Made by a program: the position numbers and the translations under genes
DNA from: Clostridia bacterium
Lineage (GTDB): Bacteria > Bacillota > Clostridia > Peptostreptococcales > Acidaminobacteraceae
Length of the DNA stretch: 62,738 nucleotides
Assembly (NCBI GenBank): GCA_014859095.1
Contig: JACUUV010000009.1
Coordinates: 1 to 62,738, forward strand
Direction of reading: 5' to 3'
Shown here: positions 44,339 to 52,567 of the stretch, piece by piece
Numbering within the stretch: the stretch's first letter is position 1
How the letters are laid out: each line of letters begins with the position of its first letter
The notes under the pieces: model-generated
What the model was told of the DNA's origin: nothing
The model's input: only the letters and a program-made list of their open reading frames with translations
Database searches by the model: none

Positions 44339-44820
44339 GCACTATGATCAAAGTAGGTATGGCTGACCTCAAAGTCGTCGGATTTCCAGATGCTCTCACG
44401 ACCCTTGGATTAGGGTCGTGTGTAGGTATTTGTTTATATGACGCCTCATCCAAGGTGACCGGTATGGCCCATATCATGTTACCATCAAGTAAAGCCATCA
44501 GAAAAAATGAAAATGTCGCAAAATTTGCTGATACAGCCATTGTGGAACTTATACAGCAAATGGAGGCAAAGGGTGCTAAGAAAAGCAGGATATCTGCAAA
44601 AATAGCTGGTGGAGCACAAATGTTTTCGTTTTCTTCAGCAAATGAAACTATGAAAATCGGCGAAAGAAACACTGAGGCGGTGAGAATTATACTCAAAGAA
44701 ATAGGTATTCCGCTTAAATCAGATGAAACTGGTGGAAACTTCGGACGTACAATCGAATTCTACAGTGAAAACGGTAAACTCATCATTAAAACCGCGGGAA
44801 AAGGCATAAAAGAAATCTAA
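44335..44820 (+). CDS. cheD: Chemoreceptor glutamine deamidase CheD
   Basis: 161-residue enzyme. The catalytic cysteine is in TLGLGSCVGICLYD and the histidine in GMAHIMLPSS. GGAQMF and the GGNFGRTIEFY block are also typical. It deamidates receptor glutamines and binds CheC. Confidence 0.96.
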   Translation: MSTMIKVGMADLKVVGFPDALTTLGLGSCVGICLYDASSKVTGMAHIMLPSSKAIRKNENVAKFADTAIVELIQQMEAKGAKKSRISAKIAGGAQMFSFSSANETMKIGERNTEAVRIILKEIGIPLKSDETGGNFGRTIEFYSENGKLIIKTAGKGIKEI

Positions 44821-44838
44821 TCATTGTAGGTGTTGCAA

Positions 44839-45573
44839 ATGAACAATGAACAACTTTGGATCAATTATAAAGAACTTAATGACAAATCGGCTAAAGATGA
44901 ACTTATCATCCATTATGTGGCCTTAGTAAAAATTATCGCTGGCAGATTATATTCCAGCTATAATGCCCATATAGAATTTGATGATTTGCTTAGCTATGGA
45001 ATAATTGGTCTCATTGATGCCATTGACAAATTCGATCACAAGAAGCAAATCAAGTTTGAAACCTATGCAAACATCAGGATCAGGGGTGCGATCATAGATC
45101 AAATAAGACATATGGACTGGATTCCTAGAAGTACTCGACAAAAATACAAAAAAATCGAAGAGGCCATTCAAAAGCTTCAAAAGATACATGGCAGCGAATT
45201 CACCGATGAGCAAATAGCCAAGGAACTCAATCTCACCCTGGATGATTATAATAGAATGCTAGGTGAAGCGACAACTTATTCCATTGTCTCTTTAGAAGAA
45301 AAAATTGAAGACAACATGAGTTTCGATATTGCTTCAGATACAGTGGAATTTCAACCAGAAGAAAAATTTGTTGAAAAAGAGGTCAAAAAAATCTTGGCGA
45401 CCACCATTGACAAATTGCCTGAAAAAGAAATGCGCGTCATGCAGCTTTATTACTACTCAGAATTCACTTACAAAGAAATTGCCGAAATCTTAAGTATTTC
45501 CGAATCCAGAGTTTCTCAAATTCATACAAAAGCCATATCCAAACTCAAAATTGCATTAAATAATCTTTTTTAA
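44839..45573 (+). CDS. sigD: Flagellar sigma factor SigD/FliA (sigma-28 family)
   Basis: 244-residue sigma factor. Region 2 carries FDDLLSYGIIGLIDAIDKFD and the core-binding segment FETYANIRIRGAIIDQIRHM. Region 3 follows. Region 4 has the HTH FTYKEIAEILSISESRVSQI. It reads late flagellar and chemotaxis promoters of the TAAA/CCGATA type, several of which I see in the cluster. Its anti-sigma factor FlgM is not in the window. ATG 44839 is preceded by AGGTG. Confidence 0.96.
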   Translation: MNNEQLWINYKELNDKSAKDELIIHYVALVKIIAGRLYSSYNAHIEFDDLLSYGIIGLIDAIDKFDHKKQIKFETYANIRIRGAIIDQIRHMDWIPRSTRQKYKKIEEAIQKLQKIHGSEFTDEQIAKELNLTLDDYNRMLGEATTYSIVSLEEKIEDNMSFDIASDTVEFQPEEKFVEKEVKKILATTIDKLPEKEMRVMQLYYYSEFTYKEIAEILSISESRVSQIHTKAISKLKIALNNLF

Positions 45574-45584
45574 GTCGATAATTC

Positions 45585-45610
45585 AATCACAGACCTTCTG
45601 TGATTTTCTA
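45585..45610 (+). terminator. Rho-independent terminator after sigD
   Basis: A perfect 8-bp stem AATCACAG/CTGTGATT with an ACCTT loop (45585-45592 with 45598-45605) and a short T-rich tail. Confidence 0.8.
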
Positions 45611-45632
45611 TTATGTGTTAAAATAATAGTAA

Positions 45633-45657
45633 TAAATATATACATATTTACCGACAA
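45633..45657 (+). promoter_or_regulatory. Possible sigma-D promoter for fapA
   Basis: TAAA (45633-45636), 14 bases, then CCGACAA (45651-45657), 31 bases before the ATG and just after the sigD terminator. The spacer is about two bases shorter than consensus and the -10 has one change. A TAAAAT at 45619 without a good -35 is also present. Confidence 0.4.
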
Positions 45658-45688
45658 CATATTATAGGTTATATTTTGGGGGACAATT

Positions 45689-47071
45689 ATGAATGATGTA
45701 AGTAAAAGATATGAAACAACCATAAGAATATCAGATGATTATTATAAGGCGTATCTTTCTATAGAATTCAACAGCAGTAGTGACGCTATTAAGCCGGATG
45801 AACTATTGGCTTTACTAAAAGAGAAAAATATTGTCTTTGGAATTAAACACAATATCATTGACCAAATCTGTAAAACCTGTAAATCGGATTTCAATATTCT
45901 TATTGCGGAAGGTATTCCCCACGAAAACGGATCAGATGCGACAATTGACTTCTCTGTGAGTAAAGAACATAAAGCCAAGCCGCAAATATTGGATGACGGA
46001 CGAGTCGATTTCAAAAACATGGGTTTTGTAGAACTGGTCAACAGTGGAGATATACTTGCGGTCAAAACACCTCCCACAAAAGGTAAGAACGGCACTACGG
46101 TAACCGGCAAAATAATCAAAGGCCGTGATGGGAAAGAAGTCGTTCTGAAAACAGGAAAAAATATGCGTTTAAGTGCAGATGGACTCTCAGCTATTGCCGA
46201 TGCTGACGGGACTATAGTATATGACAATGACAGAATCTCCGTGATCAAGTCACTGGAAATCAAAACCGATGTCGGTGTGGAAACTGGAAATATCACATTC
46301 CAAGGACAAGTTATAATCAATGGAAACGTGACCAATGGATACTCTGTAGAATGTGAAGGGGATTTGATTATCAATGGAGTCGTTGAGGGTGCCAAGCTTT
46401 CATCAGGAGGAAGCTTGGTCATATCTCGGGGCATACAAGGCCATGATGAAGCTGAAATCAGATGTAGCGGAGATTTGACAGTCAACTTCATCAATTCAGC
46501 GGATGTCTATGTGCGTGGCAATATTGAAGCAAGTGCAATAATGAACAGTATCGTCAAATGTGATGGAAGAGTGGTTGTCAAAGGCAAGAAAGGATTGATT
46601 GTCGGTGGCGAAATCACTTCAAAATCGAATATTGAAGCAAATACTGTAGGGTCCGAAATGGGAATCATCACTTCCATAAAACTCGGGGTGGACATTGAAA
46701 CCATTGAAGAATTGAAGGTGCTCTCCACAGAGGTCAGAGATCTGATCGAAATGCATGATAAGCTTGAAAAATCGGTAAAACTTCTGAAAGCTAAAATAGA
46801 TGCTGATCCTGATGACCAAAGATCTGTTTTTATGTATGGCAAATACAGCACCAATTTTCTTAAACTGGATACCGATCTTACAGAAAAACGGTTAAGACTT
46901 AAAATGTTGAATGAACTGGTCAACAACATTCGAGGGGCACAGCTCAAAGCCAACACAATTTTCCCGGGAACCAGGGTTAAAATCGGTAACGGCAATTATT
47001 ACGTCAAGCACGCGTTGTCCCATTCAATCATATTGAAAGATAGAGGGGAAATTGTAGTCATGGGCTATTAG
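45689..47071 (+). CDS. fapA: FapA/DUF342 family protein
   Basis: 460-residue flagellar-assembly-type protein of the FapA (DUF342) family. The N-terminal domain covers about 1-110. A right-handed beta-helix-like stretch follows (about 165-330), rich in short I/V-G repeats (GNITFQGQVIINGNVTNGYS; GKKGLIVGGEITSKSNIEAN). A helical segment and a final small domain close it. Members are common beside motility genes in Clostridia and in c-di-GMP-related loci. The exact function is unsettled. It is separated from sigD by a terminator and may have its own sigma-D promoter. Confidence 0.88.
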   Translation: MNDVSKRYETTIRISDDYYKAYLSIEFNSSSDAIKPDELLALLKEKNIVFGIKHNIIDQICKTCKSDFNILIAEGIPHENGSDATIDFSVSKEHKAKPQILDDGRVDFKNMGFVELVNSGDILAVKTPPTKGKNGTTVTGKIIKGRDGKEVVLKTGKNMRLSADGLSAIADADGTIVYDNDRISVIKSLEIKTDVGVETGNITFQGQVIINGNVTNGYSVECEGDLIINGVVEGAKLSSGGSLVISRGIQGHDEAEIRCSGDLTVNFINSADVYVRGNIEASAIMNSIVKCDGRVVVKGKKGLIVGGEITSKSNIEANTVGSEMGIITSIKLGVDIETIEELKVLSTEVRDLIEMHDKLEKSVKLLKAKIDADPDDQRSVFMYGKYSTNFLKLDTDLTEKRLRLKMLNELVNNIRGAQLKANTIFPGTRVKIGNGNYYVKHALSHSIILKDRGEIVVMGY

Positions 47072-47089
47072 TCGTAGGGGAGGTTTGCA

Positions 47090-47419
47090 ATGGGAATCAG
47101 ACCGGTGGATATGCAAATTGTAGTTCACAAAACTCAAGAGATTCATCCTGCCAAACAAAGCGTTGTCAGCAAACAGGACAATGAACTTCAGCAAGCCCAA
47201 TTGCAGAACAAACAGAGCACCCTCAGAGACAACCAGCGTGTAAACAACACTGAAAAGACTGAGCTGAAAAAACTCAAGGATGATGAACAGAAGAAATCCA
47301 AAAGTGGCAATCAACAAAGCAGAAAATTTAAAAATGAAAACGGGGATATCATGGAAGAGGAGAAAGAAGTGGTAAAAAAACTTGAACCTCTTGGTATACA
47401 TTTTGATATGAAGGTGTGA
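47090..47419 (+). CDS. Small conserved charged protein of unknown function
   Basis: 109 residues, very hydrophilic: Gln/Lys/Glu-rich with almost no hydrophobic core except the ends. The opening GIRPVDMQIVVHKTQEIHP and the ending VVKKLEPLGIHFDMKV look conserved, while the middle is low-complexity and probably coiled-coil or disordered. It lies 18 bases after fapA with GGGGAGG upstream and one base before the next gene, so all three are likely one transcript. I do not recognise a domain. Confidence 0.75.
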   Translation: MGIRPVDMQIVVHKTQEIHPAKQSVVSKQDNELQQAQLQNKQSTLRDNQRVNNTEKTELKKLKDDEQKKSKSGNQQSRKFKNENGDIMEEEKEVVKKLEPLGIHFDMKV

Positions 47420-47420
47420 T

Positions 47421-47942
47421 ATGTATTTTGTAAGTATTGTCATTGGGCTGATTCTTGTAATCAGTTCACTTTTCATGATGAGAAGGGAATTCAATAAGGC
47501 TGTCAATACCCAAGCTCAAATGATCGAACAATCGAAAGTTTATAAAGATGCGGATTTGTTTCAATTGCTCGAGAACCTTCAATTGTCGATTGATGAAATG
47601 AACACCGCATTTTATGATATAGCTCATGATTTGGAAGGCAAATACAGTTTGCATGAAAAAGAAATCACAGATTTGCGCAAAACCATGAATCAATTGCAAA
47701 AATATTTATCTGAAAAACAGATTCAAATGGGAAATGCTGTAGAAGAAAATATCAAAGTCATGACTCAAATCAAAGAGCAAAAAAAAGATATAGAAACCAC
47801 CATGGAGATCAGCGAGGAAAAAACCGATCGACGTAGTGAAATAATAAGGCTTAGAAAAAGTGGAATCCCTATCGCTCAAATCGCTAAAGATCTTGATATG
47901 GGTGTTGGAGAGGTGCAGTTATTACTGCGTTTGAAACAGTAA
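47421..47942 (+). CDS. SwrB/DUF6115-like membrane coiled-coil protein
   Basis: 173 residues: an N-terminal transmembrane helix (VSIVIGLILVISSLFMMRR, residues 4-22), then a coiled coil (about 30-135). A C-terminal HTH-like segment ends the protein (EIIRLRKSGIPIAQIAKDLD, MGVGEVQLLLRLKQ). B. subtilis SwrB/YlxL, also the last gene after sigD, has this layout and helps activate the FliPQR export gate. The assignment rests on architecture and position, so I give no symbol. Confidence 0.75.
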   Translation: MYFVSIVIGLILVISSLFMMRREFNKAVNTQAQMIEQSKVYKDADLFQLLENLQLSIDEMNTAFYDIAHDLEGKYSLHEKEITDLRKTMNQLQKYLSEKQIQMGNAVEENIKVMTQIKEQKKDIETTMEISEEKTDRRSEIIRLRKSGIPIAQIAKDLDMGVGEVQLLLRLKQ

Positions 47943-47949
47943 AATGATG

Positions 47950-47978
47950 TTGTGCTTTCGACTATGCTATGTTATAAT
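47950..47978 (+). promoter_or_regulatory. Sigma-A promoter for rpsB-tsf
   Basis: TTGTGC (47950-47955), a 17-base spacer and a perfect TATAAT (47973-47978) with extended -10 TGT. The predicted start near 47985 leaves about 100 bases of leader. Confidence 0.8.
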
Positions 47979-47984
47979 GTCAAA

Positions 47985-48087
47985 GGTAATTAAAACACAC
48001 TCACTTCAATTTCAAGGGGGTTGCCCGAAGGGTCCTTTAGGAAGATGAAAAGTGAGGAGGTTATTAAAAAACGAGGAGGAACAAAAC
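47985..48087 (+). ncRNA. Structured 5' leader of rpsB
   Basis: CTCACTT (48000-48006) pairs perfectly with AAGTGAG (48050-48056). It encloses a GGG/CCC hairpin and an AAG/CTT hairpin. The closing stem ends next to a first GAGGAGG, and a second GAGGAGG precedes the ATG. This has the layout of a ribosomal-protein autoregulatory leader. S2 binding is inference. Confidence 0.5.
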
Positions 48088-48816
48088 ATGTCAGTAATTT
48101 CAATGAAAGAATTACTAGAAGCTGGTGTACACTTTGGTCACCAAACAAGAAGATGGAACCCGAAAATGGCTGAATACATCTTCACTGAAAGAAATGGAAT
48201 CTACATCATCGATCTTCAAAAAACTGTAGGTAAAGTTGAAGACGCATACGCGTTCATCAGAAGTGTAGCAGAAGAAAACGGTACAGTTTTATTTGTTGGT
48301 ACCAAGAAACAAGCTCAAGAAGCTATCGAAACTGAAGCTAGAAGAGCTGGTATGTATTTCGTCAACCAAAGATGGTTGGGTGGAATGCTTACAAACTACA
48401 AGACAATCAAGAAGAGAATCGACTTGTTGTTCAAACTTGAAAGAATGGAAAACGACGGCACTTTCGAAGCACTTCCTAAAAAAGAAGTTCTTAAATTAAG
48501 AGCTGATAAAGAAAAACTCGAAAAATTCTTAGGTGGAATCAAAGATATGCCTAAACTTCCAAGTGCGATTTTTGTTGTTGATCCTAAGAAAGAAAGAATT
48601 GCAATCAAAGAAGCAAAAGTTCTCGGTATCCCAGTTGTAGCTATTGTAGACACAAACTGTGATCCAGATGAAGTTGATTATGTAATTCCAGGTAACGATG
48701 ACGCAATCCGCGCTGTCAAATTGATCGCTGGAAAAATGGCTGACGCTATTATCGAAGCTAAACAAGGTGAGCAATTGACTGATGCCCCAGCTGCTATCGA
48801 AGTTACTGAAGCATAA
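48088..48816 (+). CDS. rpsB: 30S ribosomal protein uS2
   Basis: 242-residue S2 with the family segments [40 protein letters not shown] and [23 protein letters not shown] 48088 follows GAGGAGG. The longer frame from 48052 would translate the leader stem and is rejected. Confidence 0.98.
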   Translation: MSVISMKELLEAGVHFGHQTRRWNPKMAEYIFTERNGIYIIDLQKTVGKVEDAYAFIRSVAEENGTVLFVGTKKQAQEAIETEARRAGMYFVNQRWLGGMLTNYKTIKKRIDLLFKLERMENDGTFEALPKKEVLKLRADKEKLEKFLGGIKDMPKLPSAIFVVDPKKERIAIKEAKVLGIPVVAIVDTNCDPDEVDYVIPGNDDAIRAVKLIAGKMADAIIEAKQGEQLTDAPAAIEVTEA

Positions 48817-48830
48817 TTTAAGTGAAGTTC

Positions 48831-48861
48831 AAAGAGGTAAGAGTCAATCTCTTACCTCTTT
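48831..48861 (+). terminator. Hairpin between rpsB and tsf (attenuator-like)
   Basis: A perfect 13-bp stem AAAGAGGTAAGAG/CTCTTACCTCTTT with a TCAAT loop. It has almost no T-run after the stem, so it probably lowers rather than ends transcription into tsf, or protects the rpsB 3' end. Confidence 0.75.
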
Positions 48862-48896
48862 AAGATGAATACAATTGATTTTAAGGAGGATACAAT

Positions 48897-49544
48897 ATGG
48901 CTATTACAGCTCAGATGGTAAAAGAGTTAAGAGAATCAACTGGCGCAGGCATGATGGACTGCAAGAAAGCTCTTGTTGAAACTGAAGGAAACATGGAAGA
49001 CGCAATCAAATACTTAAGAGAAAAAGGGATTGCCAAAGCTACGAAGAAAATGGATAGAATCGCAGCTGAAGGAATTATCGCTTCATATATTCATGGTGGT
49101 AGAATCGGCGTTATCGTTGAAATCAACAGTGAAACTGATTTTGTTGCAAAAAATGCTGAATTTCAAGAGTTCGGTAGAGATGTGGCAATGCAAATAGCGG
49201 CTTCAAATCCAATTTATGTTAGAATTGAAGACGTACCTCAAGTAGCTATTGAAACAGAGAAAGAAATTCTTAGAAATCAAGCTTTAAATGAAGGCAAACC
49301 TGCTCAAATCGTTGACAAGATGGTAGAAGGAAGAATTGCAAAATACTATAAAGAAGTTTGTCTTTTGGAGCAACCTTTCATCAAAGATCCAGATAAAACG
49401 ATTGATCAATTGTTAAAAGAAAAAATCGCTAAAATCGGTGAAAATCTATCTATCAGAAGATTCTCGCGTTTTGAGGTTGGCGAAGGTTTGGAGAAAAAAT
49501 CAGAGAATTTTGCTGAGGAAGTTGCTAAACAATTGAAAGGCTAA
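48897..49544 (+). CDS. tsf: Elongation factor Ts
   Basis: Nucleotide exchange factor for EF-Tu. The 215 residues include the N-terminal UBA-like domain ([20 protein letters not shown]) and the signature [17 protein letters not shown]. It is shorter than E. coli EF-Ts (283) because one core subdomain is reduced, a form seen in other bacteria. ATG 48897 follows AAGGAGG. Confidence 0.97.
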   Translation: MAITAQMVKELRESTGAGMMDCKKALVETEGNMEDAIKYLREKGIAKATKKMDRIAAEGIIASYIHGGRIGVIVEINSETDFVAKNAEFQEFGRDVAMQIAASNPIYVRIEDVPQVAIETEKEILRNQALNEGKPAQIVDKMVEGRIAKYYKEVCLLEQPFIKDPDKTIDQLLKEKIAKIGENLSIRRFSRFEVGEGLEKKSENFAEEVAKQLKG

Positions 49545-49567
49545 TTAAAAATCCATAAAATTTCAGG

Positions 49568-49592
49568 AGAACACTTTTGTGTTCTTTTTTTT
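49568..49592 (+). terminator. Rho-independent terminator after tsf
   Basis: Stem AGAACAC/GTGTTCT with a TTTT loop and a run of eight T. Confidence 0.95.
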
Positions 49593-49605
49593 AAGGAAAA
49601 AATAT

Positions 49606-49634
49606 TTGAATGGGTCAGTAAATTACTGTAGAAT
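49606..49634 (+). promoter_or_regulatory. Sigma-A promoter for pyrH-frr
   Basis: TTGAAT (49606-49611), 17 bases, TAGAAT (49629-49634). The predicted start near 49641 lies just before GGAGG. Confidence 0.7.
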
Positions 49635-49657
49635 AGAATTGAATGGAGGTTGTTGCA

Positions 49658-50374
49658 TTGGAGCTGAAATATAAACGGGTAATTCTTAAGTTGAGTGGAG
49701 AAGTGCTGGCTGGTAAAAAAGGAACCGGAATTGACGACGAAGTGATTTCGAATGTGGCACAAACCATAAAAAAGATGACAGATCATGGTGTTGAGGTTGG
49801 CCTCGTCATAGGTGCAGGTAATTTTTGGAGAGGTAGAACCAGCAAAAAAATGGAAAGAACCACTGCGGATTATATGGGCATGATGGGTACAGTAATGAAC
49901 TCGCTTGCAATGGCGGATGCCCTTAAGTTTTTGGGTGTCAAGAATAAATTGATGAGTGCCATTTCCATGTCACCACTAGCGGATGATTACAATCGCGAAA
50001 AAGCGGTGACATTTCTAAGCGAAGGCACTGTAGTGATTTTTGGTGCAGGTACTGGAAGCCCGTTTTTTTCAACGGATACAACAGCAGCATTAAGAGCCGC
50101 AGAAATGGATGCGGAACTTATATTATTGGCAAAAAGGGTAGATGGTGTATACGACTGTGATCCGGCACTTAATCCTAACGCAAAAAAATATGACCGATTG
50201 ACATATTCTGATATACTCAGTCAAAAATTAGGCGTCATGGATTTTACCGCAATCACACTTTGTATGGATAATCACATCCCTATTGCAGTATTTGACTTGA
50301 ATGTTCCAGAGAACATATTGAAGGCGTGTTCTGGAATAAATGTCGGAACAATAATTGAGGAGGTACAAATATGA
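49658..50374 (+). CDS. pyrH: UMP kinase
   Basis: 238-residue hexameric amino-acid-kinase-family enzyme making UDP from UMP. It shows KYKRVILKLSGEVLAGKKG, TADYMGMMGTVMNSLAMADA and FFSTDTTAALRAAEMDAELI. The start is TTG 49658, eight bases after GGAGG, which matches the family N-terminus. ATG 49643 would overlap the predicted transcription start. It overlaps frr by four bases (ATGA). Confidence 0.96.
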   Translation: MELKYKRVILKLSGEVLAGKKGTGIDDEVISNVAQTIKKMTDHGVEVGLVIGAGNFWRGRTSKKMERTTADYMGMMGTVMNSLAMADALKFLGVKNKLMSAISMSPLADDYNREKAVTFLSEGTVVIFGAGTGSPFFSTDTTAALRAAEMDAELILLAKRVDGVYDCDPALNPNAKKYDRLTYSDILSQKLGVMDFTAITLCMDNHIPIAVFDLNVPENILKACSGINVGTIIEEVQI

Positions 50375-50928
50375 GAAACCAAGTTCACGATTTATTACAA
50401 GAAAAAATGGAAAAAACCTTAAATGTACTCAAAGATGAATTGAACCACATCCGTGCTGGTCGCGCTAATCCTTTGATTTTGGACAAAGTTAGAGTTGAGT
50501 ATTACGGTTCAGAGACGCCAATCAAACAACTTGCTAGTATTTCTGTTCCAGAACCAAGAATCATTCAAATTCAACCTTATGATGCCTCTATTTTAAGAGA
50601 TATCGAGAAAGCCATTCAAATCGCAGACCTCGGAATCAACCCAAGCAATGATGGCAAAATGATCAGATTGAATATTCCGATGTTGACGGAAGAACGTAGA
50701 AAAGATTTGGTCAAGACGGTCAAAAAACTTGGAGAAGATTCAAAAGTAGCACTCAGAAACGAAAGAAGAGATGCTATTGACCAGTTGAAAAAAATGGAAA
50801 AAAGCAAGGAAATTTCTGAAGATGAACTGATATCAGCAGAAAAGGAAGTCCAAAAAATGATAGATGAACAAGTTATTATGGTCGACCATGTCATTGCCAA
50901 AAAAAGTGAAGATATAATGGAAGTCTAA
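50371..50928 (+). CDS. frr: Ribosome recycling factor
   Basis: 185-residue factor that splits post-termination ribosomes with EF-G. It has the three-helix bundle plus beta domain, with LNHIRAGRANPLILDKVRVE and PMLTEERRKDLVKTVKKLGE. It is translationally coupled to pyrH. Confidence 0.98.
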   Translation: MRNQVHDLLQEKMEKTLNVLKDELNHIRAGRANPLILDKVRVEYYGSETPIKQLASISVPEPRIIQIQPYDASILRDIEKAIQIADLGINPSNDGKMIRLNIPMLTEERRKDLVKTVKKLGEDSKVALRNERRDAIDQLKKMEKSKEISEDELISAEKEVQKMIDEQVIMVDHVIAKKSEDIMEV

Positions 50929-50938
50929 TTTTTGGAGT

Positions 50939-50955
50939 CCTCCCGTACAGGGGGG
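50939..50955 (+). other. GC-rich hairpin between frr and uppS
   Basis: CCTCCC (50939-50944) pairs with GGGGGG (50950-50955) around a GTACA loop. No T-run follows. It could be a processing or pausing element. The uppS ribosome binding site GAGGTG lies ten bases downstream. Confidence 0.5.
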
Positions 50956-50973
50956 TATCTATTTGAGGTGTCT

Positions 50974-51705
50974 ATGTTTTTTAAAAATAAAATTGAAATC
51001 AAAGACGATCTAGTTCCTAAACATGTCGCTTTCATAATGGACGGTAATGGCAGATGGGCGAAAAAAAGAGGTCTACCCAGATTGGTCGGGCATAACGCAG
51101 GCACGGAAACAATTAAGAAAATTGTCAAATCCAGCCGAAATTTGGGCATAGGTTATATTACCTTTTATGCTTTTTCAACAGAAAATTGGAAAAGACCAAA
51201 CGATGAAGTCACTGGACTCATGAAATTGCTTGTTAAATTTGTTCATTCTGAGATCGAAGAGATTCACCAGAACAACATCCGGGTGAATGTTTTTGGTGAT
51301 ATCGAGGGGCTTCCTGAATATGCAAGAGTTGAGGTCATCGAAGCGATAGAAAAAACAAAGTATAACGATGGTATGCAGTTCAATTTGGCACTCAATTACG
51401 GCGGTAGGGATGAAATCATCCACGCGGTCAGATTGATGATGGCCGATTATGCGGATCAAAAGATCCAGTTGGATAATGTCAACGAATCTCTTTTTTCCGA
51501 ATACTTATACACCAAAGGTATGCCTGATCCGGATTTACTGATCAGAACCAGTGGCGAGCAACGTCTCAGTAATTTTTTGTTATGGCAGCTTGCTTACACT
51601 GAATTTATTTTCGAACCCCTTTTCTGGCCTGATTTTAATGAAGAAGCTTACAAAAAGGCAATTCATTTATATCAGGAAAGAAATCGTCGTTTTGGAGCAC
51701 TTTGA
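50974..51705 (+). CDS. uppS: Isoprenyl transferase (undecaprenyl diphosphate synthase)
   Basis: 243-residue cis-prenyltransferase building the C55 lipid carrier for peptidoglycan. The active-site aspartate is in HVAFIMDGNGRWAKKRGLPR, followed by ITFYAFSTENWKRP and the C-terminal RTSGEQRLSNFLLWQLAYTE block. ATG 50974 follows GAGGTG. The longer upstream reading crosses the hairpin and is rejected. Confidence 0.97.
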   Translation: MFFKNKIEIKDDLVPKHVAFIMDGNGRWAKKRGLPRLVGHNAGTETIKKIVKSSRNLGIGYITFYAFSTENWKRPNDEVTGLMKLLVKFVHSEIEEIHQNNIRVNVFGDIEGLPEYARVEVIEAIEKTKYNDGMQFNLALNYGGRDEIIHAVRLMMADYADQKIQLDNVNESLFSEYLYTKGMPDPDLLIRTSGEQRLSNFLLWQLAYTEFIFEPLFWPDFNEEAYKKAIHLYQERNRRFGAL

Positions 51706-51715
51706 GGAGAATAAT

Positions 51716-52510
51716 ATGAAAACCAGAGTCATATCAGCAATAATAGCCTTGCCAGTATTGTTTTTTGTATTATTGACCGGTGGCATATCCTTATATGTCA
51801 GCACTTTTGTACTCAGTATAATTGGTCTTTATGAATTTTATAAGGCTTTCTCTAAAAAATACCAAACTGTCAAGTATGCGGGATATACCGTTACAGCCGC
51901 ATGGTTTTTGGGGTTCTTTGCAAATTTTTCGAGTGATTATTTCACATTTTTAATTGCTTTTTTCTTGTTCTTCATCTTGGCTTTGACCGTTTTCACCAAG
52001 CAGGACATCATGGGATCCGCAATCACATTTATTGGCTTCTTTTATGTCACGTTTGCACTTTCACATATAATCATGATTTCAGAGGTGGATAACAACTTTT
52101 TTATATGGTATCCTTTTATAATAGCTTTTATAACGGATACATTTGCGTATCTTACAGGAAAGATGATTGGAAAGACGCCACTCATTCCTTCAGTGAGCCC
52201 CAATAAGACTGTTGAGGGTTCCATAGGTGGTATTTTGGCATGTCTGATTTTCAGCTTTGCTTATGCTCGAATATGGAATCCTGACTTTCAAGTATTCGCA
52301 ATTTTCTTAGGGTTGGTGGGTAGCATTTTGTCACAAATCGGAGACCTGATCGCATCCAAAATAAAGAGAATTTTTGATATCAAGGATTTTGGCAAAATAA
52401 TGCCTGGACATGGTGGTGTTTTGGACCGCTTTGACAGTTTGTTGATAACATTGCCATTGGTATATTACTTTATAGTCCTTTATGGATATATCAGAACTGT
52501 ACTGGTTTAA
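51716..52510 (+). CDS. cdsA: Phosphatidate cytidylyltransferase
   Basis: 264-residue membrane enzyme with about seven to eight helices making CDP-diacylglycerol. The signature is in KIMPGHGGVLDRFDSLLITL, preceded by SVSPNKTVEGSIGGILACL. ATG 51716 follows GAGGAG. A terminator-like hairpin follows the gene. Confidence 0.97.
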   Translation: MKTRVISAIIALPVLFFVLLTGGISLYVSTFVLSIIGLYEFYKAFSKKYQTVKYAGYTVTAAWFLGFFANFSSDYFTFLIAFFLFFILALTVFTKQDIMGSAITFIGFFYVTFALSHIIMISEVDNNFFIWYPFIIAFITDTFAYLTGKMIGKTPLIPSVSPNKTVEGSIGGILACLIFSFAYARIWNPDFQVFAIFLGLVGSILSQIGDLIASKIKRIFDIKDFGKIMPGHGGVLDRFDSLLITLPLVYYFIVLYGYIRTVLV

Positions 52511-52526
52511 CTGAATTGGATTACTC

Positions 52527-52553
52527 AAGCTTATAATTTATAAGCTTATTTTT
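52527..52553 (+). terminator. Terminator-like hairpin between cdsA and dxr
   Basis: A perfect 8-bp stem AAGCTTAT/ATAAGCTT with an AATTT loop and a following ATTTTTA. The stem is AT-rich and so weak. dxr starts 15 bases later with no clear promoter, so read-through is likely. Confidence 0.65.
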
Positions 52554-52567
52554 ATATGGAGCATAAC

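Noticed and set aside
45742-46494. 250-codon open frame on the minus strand inside fapA
   Set aside because: It lies fully within a well-supported plus-strand gene, has Ser/Pro/Ile-rich shadow composition and no recognisable domain or ribosome binding site.
52532-52537. TATAAT in the cdsA-dxr gap as a dxr promoter
   Set aside because: No -35 element lies at 16-18 bases, and the hexamer is part of the hairpin stem and loop.
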